Source of the DNA: Poronia punctata
Taxonomy: Eukaryota > Ascomycota > Sordariomycetes > Xylariales > Xylariaceae
Reading direction: 5' to 3'
DNA length: 64,000 bases
NCBI GenBank assembly: GCA_022579005.1
Contig: MU401644.1
Location: 1-64,000 of the forward strand
Under the pieces are notes generated by a model. The model saw only the letters and a program-made list of their open reading frames with translations, had not been told where the DNA came from and ran no database searches. Shown one piece after another: positions 1 through 15,400 of this stretch. Position 1 is the first letter of the stretch; every line of letters begins with the position of its first letter. The position numbers and the translations under genes were made by a program.

Positions 1-2609
1 AAACTATAATATTATTTAAATAAACTATATAAATATAATTTACTAGCTTAGCTAATGCTTTATATATATAAGCTTAAAAAGTTATAAAAGTATTAGTTAG
101 TTTAAAAAGCATAACTATATACTTAAAATGCTTATATTTTATTTAAAAAGCAGTTTTTTACTTATTACTATGTTTAATTTAAATATAATAATAAGCATTT
201 TTAAAGTTTAGCTTTAAAAAAACCTTTGCTAACCTTAGCTTATTTATTACTTTTAATATAAAAAGTAAAAAATATTTATTTTTTATAATTATTTTATTTA
301 AGCTTTTATAATTAATATAAAGCTTTATAGTTTTATTTTTTTTTAGTATAAATAAAATTAAAGCTTTTATGTTTGCTTTTAAGTGCTATATATAGCTTAT
401 TTAAAAGTTTTTTTTAAAGTACTTTTTAAGCACTTACTATTAGGCTTTTATAGTAAAATAAATTAAGCTAAATAGTACTTATACCTTTTTTACTAGGTTT
501 ATTGCGTATTATGCTTTTTTTAGCACTAGTAACTTTTTTGCTAATAGCTTAAAGTATATATACTAAAACGCTTTAAAATATTTAAGTAAATTAATTTTAT
601 TTTTAGTATTAGGCTTATTATTAATTTTAAAAAATAGTAACTTTTTTTTAAAGCTAATACTTATACTTATTAAGTTAATAACATACGCTGCTTAACTACT
701 AACTACGTTTTTAGCAAACTTTTTAAAATTTATTTTTTAATATTTATTATAAAATTATTAAGTAAAAACTATATTTAATAATATATTTAATTAACTTATT
801 TTTAGCTATAATATTAAAAGCTTTAATACTTTTAGCTTTTTATATATTATATAAAATATTTATTTAAAAGTTTACTTAATTTTTTAAGCGTTAATTATTT
901 AAAAATTAGCTATATAGGCTGCTTAGCACTTTATTAGCTTTTTATTTAGTTTTATTAATAAAAGCAATAAAATGTTTGCTTTTTATAAGTATTTTTTTTT
1001 AAAGTCTTTATATATAATATTAACTTAAGCTTTTATATTTATATTTATAACAACTTTTTTTAGCTTTTGCTTGCTGCTTAAAAAAACTATAGTTATTATT
1101 TAAAATAGCTTTATAGTACTAAATACTTTATAAGACTTTGCTAAAGTAAATTAAATATATTAACTTATTTTAGCTTAGCTTTTAACTTTTTATTTTTAAA
1201 GTTTAACTAAGCTGCTTAAATGTTTTATACTTTACTTTTAAGCTATTTTAGTAGTTTTTGCTTAATTTTGCTTAATTAGCAATTTAATGCTAATTATTTA
1301 TTTTTTAAGTAATACTTAGCTATATAGCTTTTTTTGCTATAATAGTAGTACTTTATAAAACTATTGCTAATATGTGCTAATTTGCTTTAGTTTTAATTTA
1401 TTTATTACTTTAATAAGTTATTAGTTTTTTTTTTAAACTACTTAAGCGCTTTTAAGTTATTTACTAACTTTTTTTACTTTAGTAAGCATTTAATATATTT
1501 TTGCTTTTATAGCAGCTTATACTCTTTGCTAGCATAATACTAAGTATTTTATTATTTTTTAGCTTTTTAATATATTATAACTATATTGTTAAGCAATATA
1601 TGCTGCTTTATTAAAACTTTTTTTAGTTTTTTTTAAAGTTTATACTAATAGTTAAAAGCTAGTTAGCTATTATTTTCTAATAATATAACGCTTTTAAGCT
1701 TTTATATTAATACTTACTAATAAAAAAAATTTTTTTTTAAGTTTTTATTTTTTTATTACTAAAGCTTATATAACTGCTTTTAAAAAGTTTGCTTAAATAG
1801 CTTTAAGTTAACGTTTTTTTGCTAAATAAACTTTTAAAAGTTATTAAAAGTAGCTTTATTTTTTAAGTTATTATAATTTAATATATTTTAATAAAAATGC
1901 TAATTTATTTAAATATTAAACTTAGCTTGTATTAAAGCTTATATAATTTATATTAAATCTTTATAGCTAGGCTTTTGCTAATTGCTTTTTTTTATAGCTA
2001 TAATTTAGTTTTTAATTTTTATAGCAGTAGTATTTTACTTTAGCTATTTATAATTATATATAAAAGCTTTAGCGTTATTTTTACGTTATAGCTTTTTTTG
2101 CTTAGCAAGTAGCTAAAGCAACTATAAGTTTTAATTTATTATATTAATAATTTAATTTAAAAAATTATTTTTTTAGCTTTTTAAACTTTTATAAAAACTA
2201 TTATAATAAAAGCTTTTATTAAATAAGCTACTATATAATAGCAGCTTAAAGTAAAAAAAATAGCTTTTACTTTTTTAATTTTTTTAAAAGTTGCCAGCTA
2301 TTAGCTAATTGTTTATTTTAATAAGTAGCATATTTTATTTTAAGTTTTTTAGTTTGCTATTAAGTTTTTTGCCTTTTTTATTACGTTTATTATTACTTTT
2401 TTATTTTTAGTTATTTATAAATTTAGCTTAACTATTAGCTAGTTTTTTTAGTTCTTATTGCTTATTTTTAGTATTAAGTTTATTAAGCTTGTTTATATTA
2501 TTACTAGTTATTTACTTAGTAGTTATAAACTATGCTTAGTTTTTAGTTTAAATCCTTTTGCTAAATATTACATTATAACTTAAAAATATAAAAATAAAAA
2601 AATATAAAA

Positions 2610-2825
2610 GTTTAAGCAATAAAGTAGTTATAAAGTAATATTGCTAGCAATTTTAAAAACTAAGTATATTAAATAACTTCTGTTTAGTTAGCTAAGTAAG
2701 TAACCAAACTAGCTAAAAGAATTAAAAAGGGTATAACCGGCAAAGCCTTAGCTATTAGTTGGCGTAGCTTTAGCTAATAGGTGGTCTGTGCGCAAATAGC
2801 TTCCTTGGCTAGGTGCCCCGTTACA
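2610..2825 (-). repeat. LTR-like repeat, family A, mutated copy
   Basis: This stretch aligns with 28033-28260 over nearly its whole length. Compared with that copy it shows mostly G-to-A and C-to-T changes, and it lacks about 12 bases near the right end. Read on the minus strand the right edge begins TGTAACGGGGC, resembling a fungal LTR 5' end, hence the strand given. A protected GC-richer core (2725-2825) survives. It could be a solo LTR or the end of a larger element; the left edge is approximate. Confidence 0.6.
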
Positions 2826-2923
2826 CTTTATAGCTTTTATAGTTAAAGCAAAAGTTAAACTGCTTAATTAATATATAACTAAAATAAATATAAGTGTTGC
2901 TTAACTATAAAAGTTAAACAATA

Positions 2924-3227
2924 TTGCAACGTAATTAGCATGCATGCTAGTTACGCCTTACGTTATAGGGTAGCTATAGAACTAAAGGGGGCTAGCTTAA
3001 TTTCTGTTTTTATATATGTAGCTATCATTTTTGCGTTACTTTTTAGACTTAAATACCTAGCTATTTATTATATATATAATATACTAAGTTATGCTTTTTA
3101 GGATACTTTTATAAAGCTATAATTAATATAAAGCCTTTAAAACCTAGTTAATGCGTTTACTTTAGCTAGACCTTTTTTAGTATAAAGTTAAAGTAATTTT
3201 TAAAAATTTTTAATTTTTATTGCAATA
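2924..3227 (+). repeat. Left 304-bp direct repeat (probable 5' LTR)
   Basis: From TTGCAACGTAATTAG to TTGCAATA this matches 15616-15919 base for base in length, with differences that are overwhelmingly C-to-T or G-to-A in this copy. Similarity stops abruptly at both ends, fixing the boundaries to within a few bases. Confidence 0.7.
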
Positions 3228-6200
3228 GTGATTTTGCCTAGACATAAAACTTATAAGAGTTTTTTTTTATAAAATAAACTATATAAGAAAAAAGAGAAGC
3301 TAAAAATTAATAACGCGCTTATGTATACAAACGTACGCAAGCTAAAAGTGTAGTAAGTTTTTAATACTGCTAATATTTAACTAAAAAAATAAAAACAAGA
3401 TACTAGCTTACTTTAAACTCTAAGGACTACAAGAATTAGCTAAAAGCCTTAGTATAAAAACAACGTATTATAAAAAAGCCTTAAAAACAACTAAGTTATT
3501 GTAGTTTAAAACTAAGCAGTAAAAGCTGTACAAATTAAGTTATAAAGCTAAAACTATAAAATATAACCTAGCTGGCTTACTACTTTTAGTTTAATAAAAC
3601 TATAAAACTATAACTTAAAAAATACTTTTAATAGCAATTTAAAAAAACTAGGAATATAAAAGGACTAAAAAAAAACTAGAAAATAGGTAGCTAAAAAACT
3701 AGTAAAACTAGAAAACAAGCAGCTAAAAAACTAAAAAAACTAGAAAATAAGCAGCTAGAAAACTAAAAGAACTAAAAAAATTTAAATACTATAACGAACA
3801 AAAAAGGGTAGCGTATTTTATAAAGTATAAAAAAGTCTGCTATACTTAAAGCTGCATATATACAAGCTAGCAGTTAAAAACTAAAGCAACTTAAAAATTA
3901 AACTTTTAATAAAAACTTTAAAAATTAATAGCTTGCCTAAGCAAGAACTTTTAAAATTTTAACTAAATATAAATACTAGCTAATAACTTTTTATTATATC
4001 TTTTTTCTTTTTTAATTAATACTAGCTTTTTAATATATTTATACTTTATTATTTTAGCTTACATTATTTTATATAGTTTTTTTTATTTAATACGTTACTT
4101 TTTATAAAACTTTATAGTTTTATAAATAAAAACTATAATTTAAGCTACTACTTTGTGCTATTTAAACCTTTTGCCTTAAAATAATATTAAAATAGTTTAC
4201 TAAACTTTACCTTTACTTAAAAAGCAATGTTTTTAACTATTTGCTTATATTTAGCTAGCCTTATTTTACTTTTTATTGTTAACTTAAAGCCTAGAGCCTT
4301 TAAGTTAGCTAGAACTTTTGCTTTACTATTATCTTTTACTTAAAGACTTATTTTAACTTTTACTTTTAGCGCTTTAACTATAAGCTATAAAAACTTAACC
4401 TTAGTTCTTACTAACTATTTTGCTATCTTTTTATATAACCTTTGCGTTTTTTAGCAATATATAACCTACCTTAACTTTTTAAAGCGTCTTGACTTTTTTT
4501 TTAACAGCACTAAAGCAACAAACTAGCTTAAAAAGGTTTTTTACTACTTTAACAATTATTATATAACCTTAAAAGCCTGCATTTAACTATTGCTTTAATA
4601 TACTTTAACTTATAAAGTTTGCAAGCAGTTAATTTTTTTTTTAAAAAACTGCGTAAACTAAAATATTGCTTATAGCGCTATTAAGCGTTATTTTTGTTTA
4701 AATAATCTTAAGCAAAAGTCCTTTACTATTACTATACTTTATAACTATAAAGGAATATCTTAGTTAAACAATATTAAAAGCTTGTATAAATACTTTTAGC
4801 AATATTGTCTTTTTTACTAAAATATTAAAGCTTATAATAAGCTTTATTTTAACAACGCTATAGTTTAAAGCTTTTTATAAAAAATACTTAACTTTATAAT
4901 CTAAGCTATCTTTTTTTTTTATTAGCTAAGATTTAGTAACTTTAAATAACTTACTTATAAAAACTTTTATAATAAGCTTAACTTTTAAGTAATAAATAAA
5001 TCTTGCTTTTAAAAATACTAAAAGCAAAGTAAAAAAGATTTTAGCTTATTTAAAAAAAAGTTTAAGCTTTTTAAAAAACTTAATAAGCTTTTTTACTTAT
5101 ACCTTACTAAGGCTACTATAGCTTAGCTTAAAAATTAACAAAACGCCTAATAAGCAAAAAGTATAGCTATAGTTAATAGCTAGCTAGTAACTGTTATAAA
5201 ATAAGAGCTTATTACTGTTATAAACAACCTTACTTTGCGTTTTTAAAAAATTAAAATTATAATAAGTTAGCTAAAAGTTATTATAAAAAAATAATAAAAA
5301 ATAATAAATTAACTAGCCCTCTAGCTTTTTATTAATTATAATTAGCAAAGCATGCAAGCTGCAGTATATTTAATAAACTAGTAAAGCAGCTATAGTAAAC
5401 AAAGACAAAAAGGTTACTAAAGCTGTTTAAATTAAAAAGTACCTAGTTATAAGTATTAAATATGTTTAAAAAACTTTTACTTATAATAAGACTGTTTAAA
5501 AGCATATAACTTTAATAAAAATAAAATTATGTATTTTAATAGTTAGTAGCACTTTAAAAAAAAGCGCTTATTTAAGCACATTTAATATATTGCCTTGCTT
5601 AGTAACGTTATTATATTTAACTAAAAGCATAAAAGTATTAAAATTAAAGCATTACGCTATATTTAAAAAAACAACTTAGCTAATAACCGTAACCTTTACT
5701 TTTTAGCGTACTATAAACTTAAAAAGTGTAATCTAATTTTATAAAATATAGCTTTTAAAACAGTATAACAATTGCAAACAAGGTATATTTAACTAGTATA
5801 AGTAGCTAATGCTTAAAATTAACAAGACGCCTTAGCTATAAAAAACGTTACTAATACTAAACTTTTTGCTTATACTAGCAATATAAGCATAGTTAAAGCT
5901 TTGCATTAAAATAATAACTTGTTTATATATAAAAGCAAAAGCTATATTTATATAAACTAAACTTAAAATTTTATTTATATTATTACTATTAACTTTAATA
6001 GTATAAAAGTTATAAAAAAAGTTAAAAAAAGCAATAATAAAATAGCTGCTAAAATGTTTACTATTAACTAATATAAGCTACTTTTTATATAAGTTTATTT
6101 TTACTAAAAGCTTATAAAAGTTTTTGCTTAAAAAAACGAAAATATTTTGCTATAATTAAATATTTAATTAGTTGCCTTAAAAGTTAAAATGTCTAATTTA

Positions 6201-8199
6201 CTTTTTGCTACTATAAAAAACATACTTAAAAGTAAAGGAGCTAATATAAAACAAGCGCTTAATATTTGCATAAAGGCCTAATAGTTATAAAATACTAAAG
6301 TTAATAAGCTACTTTTAAAAAAAGTTAACGTTATGCTTAAAAACATAATCTTTAAAGTACTAAGCTACGCTAACGTGTTAATTTATTAGGTTAGCTACAT
6401 TGTTTAAAACGCTATAGTTAAAAGTAAAAAAATTATTTATATAGCGCCTAAAGACATTAAACACTAATTTAGCTAAAAAAGTAAGAGTTAGGTTTTAATT
6501 AACGCTATAAACCTTAGCAGGCTGCCTAGCCTATAGCTTAACATAATTATGCTTTTAAAATTAACTAATTATCTTATAGCTTTAGTTTAGTAAACTAGAT
6601 TTTAGCTTATTAAAAATGCGTTATAACAAGCAACTAATATAGGCAGCTATCTTTGCATTAACATTATAATAGTTACTTTTAATATTTTATAAGATAATAT
6701 TTAACTAAGTGCTTAAAGCTTTAATTTAAAGCTAACTTTGTTTTAAATATTTTTTATAGCTTTAAAGCAGCGCGTAGTTACTAACTATATCTAGACTTGC
6801 TTTAAGATTACTATTATTATAAGCATAAAAAAGCAAAGCAAGCTTATTATAAAAGTTATTAATACTAGTGCGCAAGCTAGCCTTATTATTAAAATATATA
6901 TTTTAAAGCACGCTTTGCTAGTTTAGCAAACTAGTTTTACTTAAAAAAGCTATAGCAATAACGCTAACAAAGTTAGTTATATTAATATTATTAAAACTAA
7001 AGTATAGCTTACTAAGCAAAGCGTTAATTTCTTATTATATATTATTTTAAAACAATATACTTTGTTTTCTTTGCTTTTAAGTATAAATTTTATTATTAAA
7101 ATAAACATATTTTTATACTATTAAAATAACTACTTTATATATAATATGCGGTTTAAAAAAATAAAAATTGTAATTTTAGTAGCGTTTATTAAAAACTAGT
7201 TTTTGCTATAGCTATTTAAAGTTATTAATATATTAAAAAACTAGCTGCTATTTGCTTATTTTTTAAGCTAGCAAATAGCGTAATAAGGCCTTATTAAGTA
7301 ACTATTAAAAAAGTAGCTAGTAGCAATAATAATAACAAGTCTAACCTATCTTGCTACAATTAAAATATTGCCTTAGTTGTAAATTGCAACGCTGCTCTTT
7401 ATAGCATGCCTTAGGAAAAAATCCCTAATATAGTACTTAATATTAAAAAAAGCTTACTTTTAAATACTACTAGCCTTAGCTTTACTTACTTTAAAAATGC
7501 TGCACTGTTTAGTTATAAGTATAGTGTTAATCTTAGCTTTTTTAACATATTCTTAATTAGTTTAGCTAATAACAAGACTATATAGGCTATACTATATAAC
7601 AACGCTTTTATAAATGTTTTTTGCAATGCTACTTAAAAAGTTTATTATAAGGCTTAACAAACTAGCATTGCTGCTGCTAAAAAAGCAAATTAACTAAGCG
7701 CCTTAATTAAGTTATTTAATATTTTTACTATATATAAAAGCAAAGCTAAAAAAGTCTATTTTTTTAACAATGTTTTACTAAACAAAACAACTTTTTTAAG
7801 CACGTATAACTAAAAAAAGGAAGCTATTAAAAAAAAAGTTGTAAACGTTAAAAATAGGACTTAGTTATAGCAAGAAGGTATTTATAAAAATATTTAGCTT
7901 TAATTTGTAAAATATTTTTAAAGAACACAATTTACTTAAAAAAAGGTTATAAAGCTGCTTTAAAGCTTAAAGGAAACCGACTTTACTAATGCAAAAAAAA
8001 TAGTTTTGCTAAAAATCTTTTTTTATAAGAAAATAGCTTTAGTATAGGATTTTTTTAAAATAGAACGCGTTAATAATAGTATTGCTTTGCTATATAAAAT
8101 TAAAGCAGTGCTTTATAAAGCATAGCAAGCTAAAAGCATTCCGATTTTTGCGCTACTAAAAAATAAGGTTATTAAGGTTTTGCAAATATGCTTTAAAAA

Positions 8200-9420
8200 C
8201 AAGGTTTTAGAAAAAGTAAGCTTGCTATATTATAATACGTAGTTTATAGTTAAAAAGCCTAGAGAAGGCCTACGCCTTATTAACTTAGCTACTAAGCTTA
8301 ATGTTATTACTATTTAAAACGCTGTTTTGCTGCAAAGCTATAATAAGTTTATAAAAAAATTTGCTATGTACATTATTATATTAGTTAGCAACTTGTTTTT
8401 TAGCTATAACTAAATTAATTTTTTTATTTATAGCTGTGCTCTAACTGCATTTAATACTTTGTTTAGGTTACTTTAAATAATAACTTTACTATAAAGCTAT
8501 ATAAACTTTGTTGCCTAGTTTTTGCATATTATTATGCAAGTCTTTTTTAATATTGCCTTTTAAAAATGCAAGCCTTTTTTTAATAATATAGAAATTAAAG
8601 GCTTTATATTATACTATAACAATTAAAAAGTTGCCTTTAAAATTAAGTAATACGTTTTAAAGCATTTAAAAAACATTAATACTACGCTTTTTAACTTAAA
8701 ACTAGCTAGTCTTACTTTAAATGCTATAAAAAGCAAATAGTATTGCTAATTTATAAAGATTATTAGGTTTATATGTAAAATATATAAAAAAAAGCCTATT
8801 AGTACAAAAGTTATTAAAATTAAAAAATAGCCTGTATATAAAAACATTATAAACATTAAAGCTTTTTTTAAAGTTATTGTTTACTATAAGATATAGATTA
8901 AAAACTACTTTTAAATTTATATACTTTTTACTACTTTTTTATAAAAAAATATAGCCTTTATTTAAAGAAATAAGCAATAATAGTTTATAAATTAGTTAAA
9001 ACTTGCTTTAATTAATGCACTGCTTTTAGTTACTATTAACTATAAAAGTAAGCAAATTTACTTTTAAACTAATGCTTTTAAAACTAAATAGAAATATGTT
9101 CTAGCTTAAAAAGTAAACAAGGAAATTAAGCTAGCTTAATATAAGTTAAAATGTTAAAAGGGCTTTAAGTTAAACTATAACGCTATAAAAAAAGAAGCTT
9201 TTAGCGTTATTAAGTTATTAAAGCGCTTATAAAACTACCTTTATAGTATACAATTTATTTTAAAAACTAACGTAAAAGTTTTAATTGCTTAGCTAAACAA
9301 TAAGTTCTTTGCTTTTTTAAATATAATCTTTACTTAATAAATCTTATATATTAAAATATTTAACTTTAAGCTTTGCTATATATTAAAAAAAAAACATATA
9401 GCTATAAATAGCTTATCTTA
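8200..9420 (+). pseudogene. RIP-inactivated Ty3/gypsy reverse transcriptase-RNase H
   Basis: Translation on the plus strand gives stop-riddled but recognisable pol sequence. A segment reading VKKPREGLRLINLATKLN near 8248 corresponds to the RT fingers motif. About 320 bases later PFFNNIEIKG stands where the family has an F-x-D-D catalytic box, with both aspartates read as asparagine (GAY to AAY, a RIP change). KVIKIKK and FFKVIVYYKI follow in the order of the palm and connection. Near 9234-9410, YSIQFILKTNVKVLIA and later INSLS match the end of the RNase H domain. The family is the one common in Pezizomycotina genomes; catalytic function is lost. Limits are approximate. Confidence 0.7.
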
Positions 9421-12400
9421 GCAACTTTAAAAGCTTACTAACAACAACGACAACAAGTAAAAAAGTAACGTAAAGCAATTTATTAACACTTAGCTTAGTA
9501 CTATGTTTATAAACGTTAATATAGTTTAAGCTAACTTATAAACAAGCATAAACAAAGCCTTAAAACTTAGTTATAAGTTACTTGCTTTTAGCTACCTAAT
9601 CTAGCCTGTTAAGCTGCTGCTAAAGCTTGCAGTTTAATAGACCTAAAAAAGTTAAAAGATTATTTAATTTTTTATTACTAGTGTTGTCCTAGAACGCTAC
9701 AATAATAAACGTAAACAAAAAAGGTTTAAAAATTACGTATATTAACACTTTGTGCATAATAGTACTTTATAAAAACAAGCAACTTAGCGTTTTACCTCTA
9801 AGCAATATGTTAATTTTCTAAAAAAGCGCAAGTTAATTATTTAAGAAATTTACTTAGCTTTTAGCTACAAAAAAATTAACTTAGTAATCTAACAAATCTT
9901 GCAACTTTATTACTAGCTTAACCTTGCTAAAAATGTTTACTTAGTAACTAAGTTCTGTTTTAACTATTAAAAGTTATAAAGCAGCCTGCTTAAAAAACAG
10001 TACTAGTATAACGTTTTTATTAGCTTTTTATGCTTATAAGTTATTAATATTTAAACTATATTATCTTATAAAGATTTTTTTGCTTTAGTTAAAGCATAAT
10101 ATAAACAGACAGCCTTTTTTAAAGCTAGAGCTTTTTAGCAAGTAAACTTTAAGTTAGTATTTAAGTTTTTTTGTAAATATATAGTATACTACTATAGTAG
10201 CGCGCTATGTATTAAATATAATAACAAAAGTAAATTTAAAAAAAAAGTTATTATAGCAGCTAAGTACTTTAAGTATTATATAGCTTATAAGCTAGCCTAC
10301 TACTTTTAAGCACAAGGCCTTATTAAAGGTAAGCACTGCTTAATTAAAATAACGCTTATAAAAGTAACTAATAAAACTAGAAAAAACTAGCTAGATTACC
10401 TAGGCCTTGCTATCCTAGCAAATAACGTTACTATTTAATACTATAAGTATAGCTTATATAAACTAGTTTATAAACGTTTACTTATTTTGCTAATTAAAAA
10501 CGTTATGCTAACATAATAAGTACTACAATAGGATTTAGTTTTTAATTGCACTAATTTAGTAGCATTAAAAGTAAAGTAACTAAAATATTATATAAAAAAC
10601 GTTAAACGCGTAAAAAAAATTATTACTTTAAAACAAAAAGATAACGTAAACTAATAAAATTAATAAAATGCTTATAAAATCTAGCTTAAAATATACGTTA
10701 GTAACTTTGTGCTCTTATTTAATACTTTTTTTAAAATTAATAAAAGCAATAATAAAAAGCTTTTATATTAATAAAATAAGCTATACTAGATTACTAAAGC
10801 TATAAGTAATGCACGCTATAAGCTTATTAAAATAAATAAACAATAGCTATATAGCTGCTATTCTATAAAATAGCTTCGGGCTTTTTATAAAAATAACAAA
10901 AAATACTAAGTACTAAAAAACTTTAACCTAAACCTTTAAACTACTAAAAGTATTTTTTAAAAAAACAAGCTTATTAATAAGCTAGACCTAGAACCTCTAG
11001 TAATAAATAATAACTTTGCTTTAAGTTTTTATAAAGACTATAATTACGTTAATAGCTTTTTTAAACTAATAAATATTAACGTAGTAGCTATTAACAGCGT
11101 TTATAAGTCTAGTATAATATAAAATTAACTAGATATCTTTATTTATAACACGTTCTTTTTTTAAAAGCTTAGCTAGCATTACTTATTTAATAAATTTTTA
11201 TTTTTAGCTTTTTAGTTTTATACTACTTTAAAAGAAAATAGTAAAGTAACTTTATAGTATAAATATTACGCTAGCTTTTTACCTTTAAAAGCTTTTTATT
11301 TATATTTTTTTTTTTTTAAACTTATTACTAATTTCTTTTAATTTTATTATTTTTAAATATTTCCTTTATTTATATATTAAAATTAACAACTTGCTTTTAA
11401 AAAATATAATAATAATACCTTCTTTGTTTCCTATATTGCTTAAAATAAAAAGTGTGCCTTGCTGCCCTTAACTGTCTTTTTTAATATTTTTATTTAATAT
11501 CTTAGAATATATATCTTTGTTTTATTTTTTATGTAAATTAACGCAATGCCCGGTTTTTTTAAATATTTTTCCTATTTCCTTACCTTTTTTCTTTTTATTT
11601 TATATATAGTTACTAAAATCTTTTTTTTAAACTTTGTTTAGTAAACTGTTTACATATTAACTATATAAGCTTTTTTAATAATAATATAAATATTAGCTTA
11701 TATACTTTAAGGTTTATAATAAATATAAAGCTTTTAGTTAAATTAAACGCTATAAGTTGCTATATTTTAAAAAGCAAATTAACTGCGTTATAATAAGTAT
11801 AAAATGCGCTTTAAACTATAAACGCGCAGTTGCTATAAAAACTACTTTAAAGTTTTAAATTAAAAACATACTTAAAAAATAGCTATATACCTAAGCAAGT
11901 GTTCGTATTTAATTTAATAAAACGCTTTTTATAGCATATGCAAAAAACAATATTTAAGCAACCTATTTATTAAATTAAAAAAGCCTTATACTAATATTAG
12001 TTTTGCAACAAACATATAAAATATTTACCTTATAATCTGCTATTTTTACCCTTAACGTAAACAAGCCTTAGGTTAAAGTTCTCTTTTTTTGCTAAAGCCT
12101 TTATAAGCTTAATAATACGTCTTAAAGCACTACTAGCAATATAAAAAAACAAGTAAACTAGCTAGCAAACATAATGCCTTTAAGCAATACTGCTAACAAC
12201 CTTAATCTTTAAAGCTTTAAGCATTTTTTATATATTAGCACTTGCTTAATTAATAAGAAATTAACACAATGCCCTTACCTTTTGCTATTTAAGACTAAAA
12301 ACAATTTCTTTGTTTTTTTTTATAACTAGCTAAGCTTTGCTTATTTTTTTAGCTAAGCTTAGCAACTACTTTTTATAAGCAATGTTAGTACTAAGGTCCT

Positions 12401-15400
12401 TGCTAATTATGCAGTTTACGTTAGCATTGCCTTTGTTTGTTTTCTTAAGTTTTAAAGTATTTATAATAAGGCGTAGCGTTAATTTTAAAACAATAAAGCA
12501 GCAAAAAATATTTAAGGACCTAAAGAAAAAGTAGCAAAAAATATCCGAGGACTTAAAAAAGAAGCAAAAAAGCAAAAAAAAAGAAGGCTAGCCCTTTAAT
12601 ACTTTTTTTACCGCTTTTTTAACAAAAGCCCGCGTTAGCTTAATAAATTATAAACAATATATAACTTTAAGTTGCTACTAACAAGCTAGCCTTATAAAAA
12701 TTGTTTAATTTAATAAGTAAACACTTAAAAATTGCAAGTGCGTTATAATAATTTATACTTATAGCTTTAAGTACTTAATAAAGCAAAATTTATTAAGTCT
12801 TTTTACTTTAATTTATTATAAAAAAAACCTAGAAAAAATATTTACTATAATTTTATCTGCCTATAGCATGCTATACTTATAAAAAACAGCTTATAAACTT
12901 ACCTTTGTTTTTTTAATTTATTTTTATACCTATACTTTTCTCTTTTTTTTTAAAAACTTTTATCTTTACTTTTTTATTTCTAATCTGCCTAGTATTACTA
13001 TTTACTTTATATATTTAATTTATTGCCTTTATGCTATAGCAAACTAGATTTTAGTGCTTAAAAAGCTAGCCTTATAAGAGCTCTTAGCTTTTATTTATTT
13101 TTAAAAACCTTTATTTGCGCTTATAAGTATTTAGTAAGCTTACTTTAAGCGTATTAACTTGTTGCTAAGCTATATAAAACTATAAGAATTTTTAAGTAGC
13201 AAAAACATTAGCGACAATAAAATTAACTGCTTGCTTTTTAATAAAGAGTGCTTAGATTTTATTTTTTAAAAAATATAGCAAAAAAAGACATTTAGCTTTT
13301 AGCTTAGCATACTAGTTAAGCACTACTACTATAAATAGCTTTTAAGCAGCAAAATTATAGCAAGTATTTGCTTAATTTTAAAAAACCGACTTAACATTTT
13401 AATTAAAAACACGTTTAGCTAGGCTATAAGCATATTTTAAGACTTTTTACTTAAGTCCTTTAGCAGCTACCTAAAAAAATAATTATAGCAATAATTTAAA
13501 AAGAATATAATTAATACAAAGCTTTTAGTTTTAGGAAAATATATTAGCAGCAATTACTAAATTTTTATTATAATTAAGCTTTACTAGTAAAGAGCTTATA
13601 TATTTAACTTAATAAGCTAGGCCCTTACTTTTAAACATATATAAGCAATAAAGCTTTTAGTAAACATTTAGCTATTAAAAACGTATAAAGCTTCTAAACA
13701 TTTTAGTTTTTTTTTTTTTTATAATTAAAGTAATAGTTAGTTATATAAATACCTTTGCTTTGTAGCCCTAATTACTTTTATTAAGGCTCTAAATAATATA
13801 ATTAACTTAATGCTTAACTAAGCTTTTAAAGTAAACCTATTAGTATTTGTTTTATTAGTTATATAGTTAGCAACTAAATATAAAGTTATGTTAAAATAAA
13901 AAGGCCTAGTGCTTATATTAGCTATACCTTAATAAGCTTTATTAACTTTACTAACTATATTATTTATGCTTAACTTAATAATTTTTAATGCCTTTATTAA
14001 GTTAGCTTAAAATCTAGATTTTAAAGGACTACTTGCTAAAATATATACTATATAACTATATAAAAGCGCGCTTGCTCCCTTGCAAACAAGGCAAATCTTT
14101 AATTTTAATATTAATATCTTATACTTTATAAAACTAAATACTAACAGCTTTTATAGCTTTGCAAACCTATATAATAAAAACAGCAATACAACATAGTACT
14201 AATATAAGCTAAAGTACTTAATTAACACAGCGCTTAAAATTTGCTGCTAAAAGTAGCTTACTAACAAAAAAGTAGTAATTACTATAAAACATTTTATAAA
14301 AAGCTATTATTTTAACTTTTGCTTTAGGTACTTTACTATAGCTATTAAACCTATATAAAAGGTTTATTTTATAAGAACTTAGGCTTAAAACAAAGTTACT
14401 TACAACCTATAGTAAAAAGCTAGTATTTGCAAACAAATGCTAGCTTATTTTATTTTAAAATATTATAAAAAGCTTTATTAGTATACTATAGTAGTTAACT
14501 ATAATTAAAAAGCAGCGTTTATTATTAACAATTTAAATATATTTAAATAAAGTACTAAGCGTATTAAAAAAAAGCTGCGCTAAGTATATTTAACTGTTTT
14601 TAATACATTGCCTAACCTAAAACATGTTATAGTAGTGCCCTTATTAATACAGCACAAAAGCTAAGAATGCAGAATGCTTAGCATTATTTACGTAGTCTAC
14701 TTGTTTAAGGTCTTAAACTAGCTTACCCCTTTAACCGCTAGTACTTATAGTAATTATTAACCTTAAAATATAGCTACCTTATTAACAGCACTTAAAACTA
14801 TAGCTAAGATTTATTTTACTAAACAAAAGACTATATTAGCAAAGCTAGATTAACAAAAGGCCTTACAATTTTAAACCCTTATAATAACTATAACTAGGTT
14901 TACTAAACTAAATATATAAAATACCTTAGAAGCTTTACTATAATTTTTAGCTAGTATAGTTTTAGTTACTTTTTTATAAAAAAATATTAAAGTAATAAGC
15001 ACCTTATTTAAAGCATTAATAGTACGCTTATTAAGTAAAGAGCTTTTTGTTAATAGTAGTTATAACTAAGGTCTAGAGGTTTTGTTAGCTAAAAAGCTTT
15101 GAAAAAAAGCATAACAGCATTTAACTTATTATAAGCTTTATAGCTTTTTTATAAAGGTAAAAAAGTATGTACTTAGATTTACTATTAAAAATATTATATT
15201 ATAGCAATGTTAGCAAAGTACGCTAAAGCAATTTGCTGCTAATATAAGTTTAAGTTTAGCTACTACCTTATATTATAAAGTTAATAAGACTTTTTTTTAG
15301 TATACAACTTGCCCCTAGCTTATTTATTTTTGCAAATAAAAAGGTTAGGCATAGTACTGCGCAAATATAGCAGCTTTTAACGCTATAATAGCTAGAGCAA

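Noticed and set aside
12366..12575. 69-codon open frame on the minus strand
   Set aside because: Phe/Lys-rich low-complexity translation of AT-rich RIP DNA; no domain or neighbour support.
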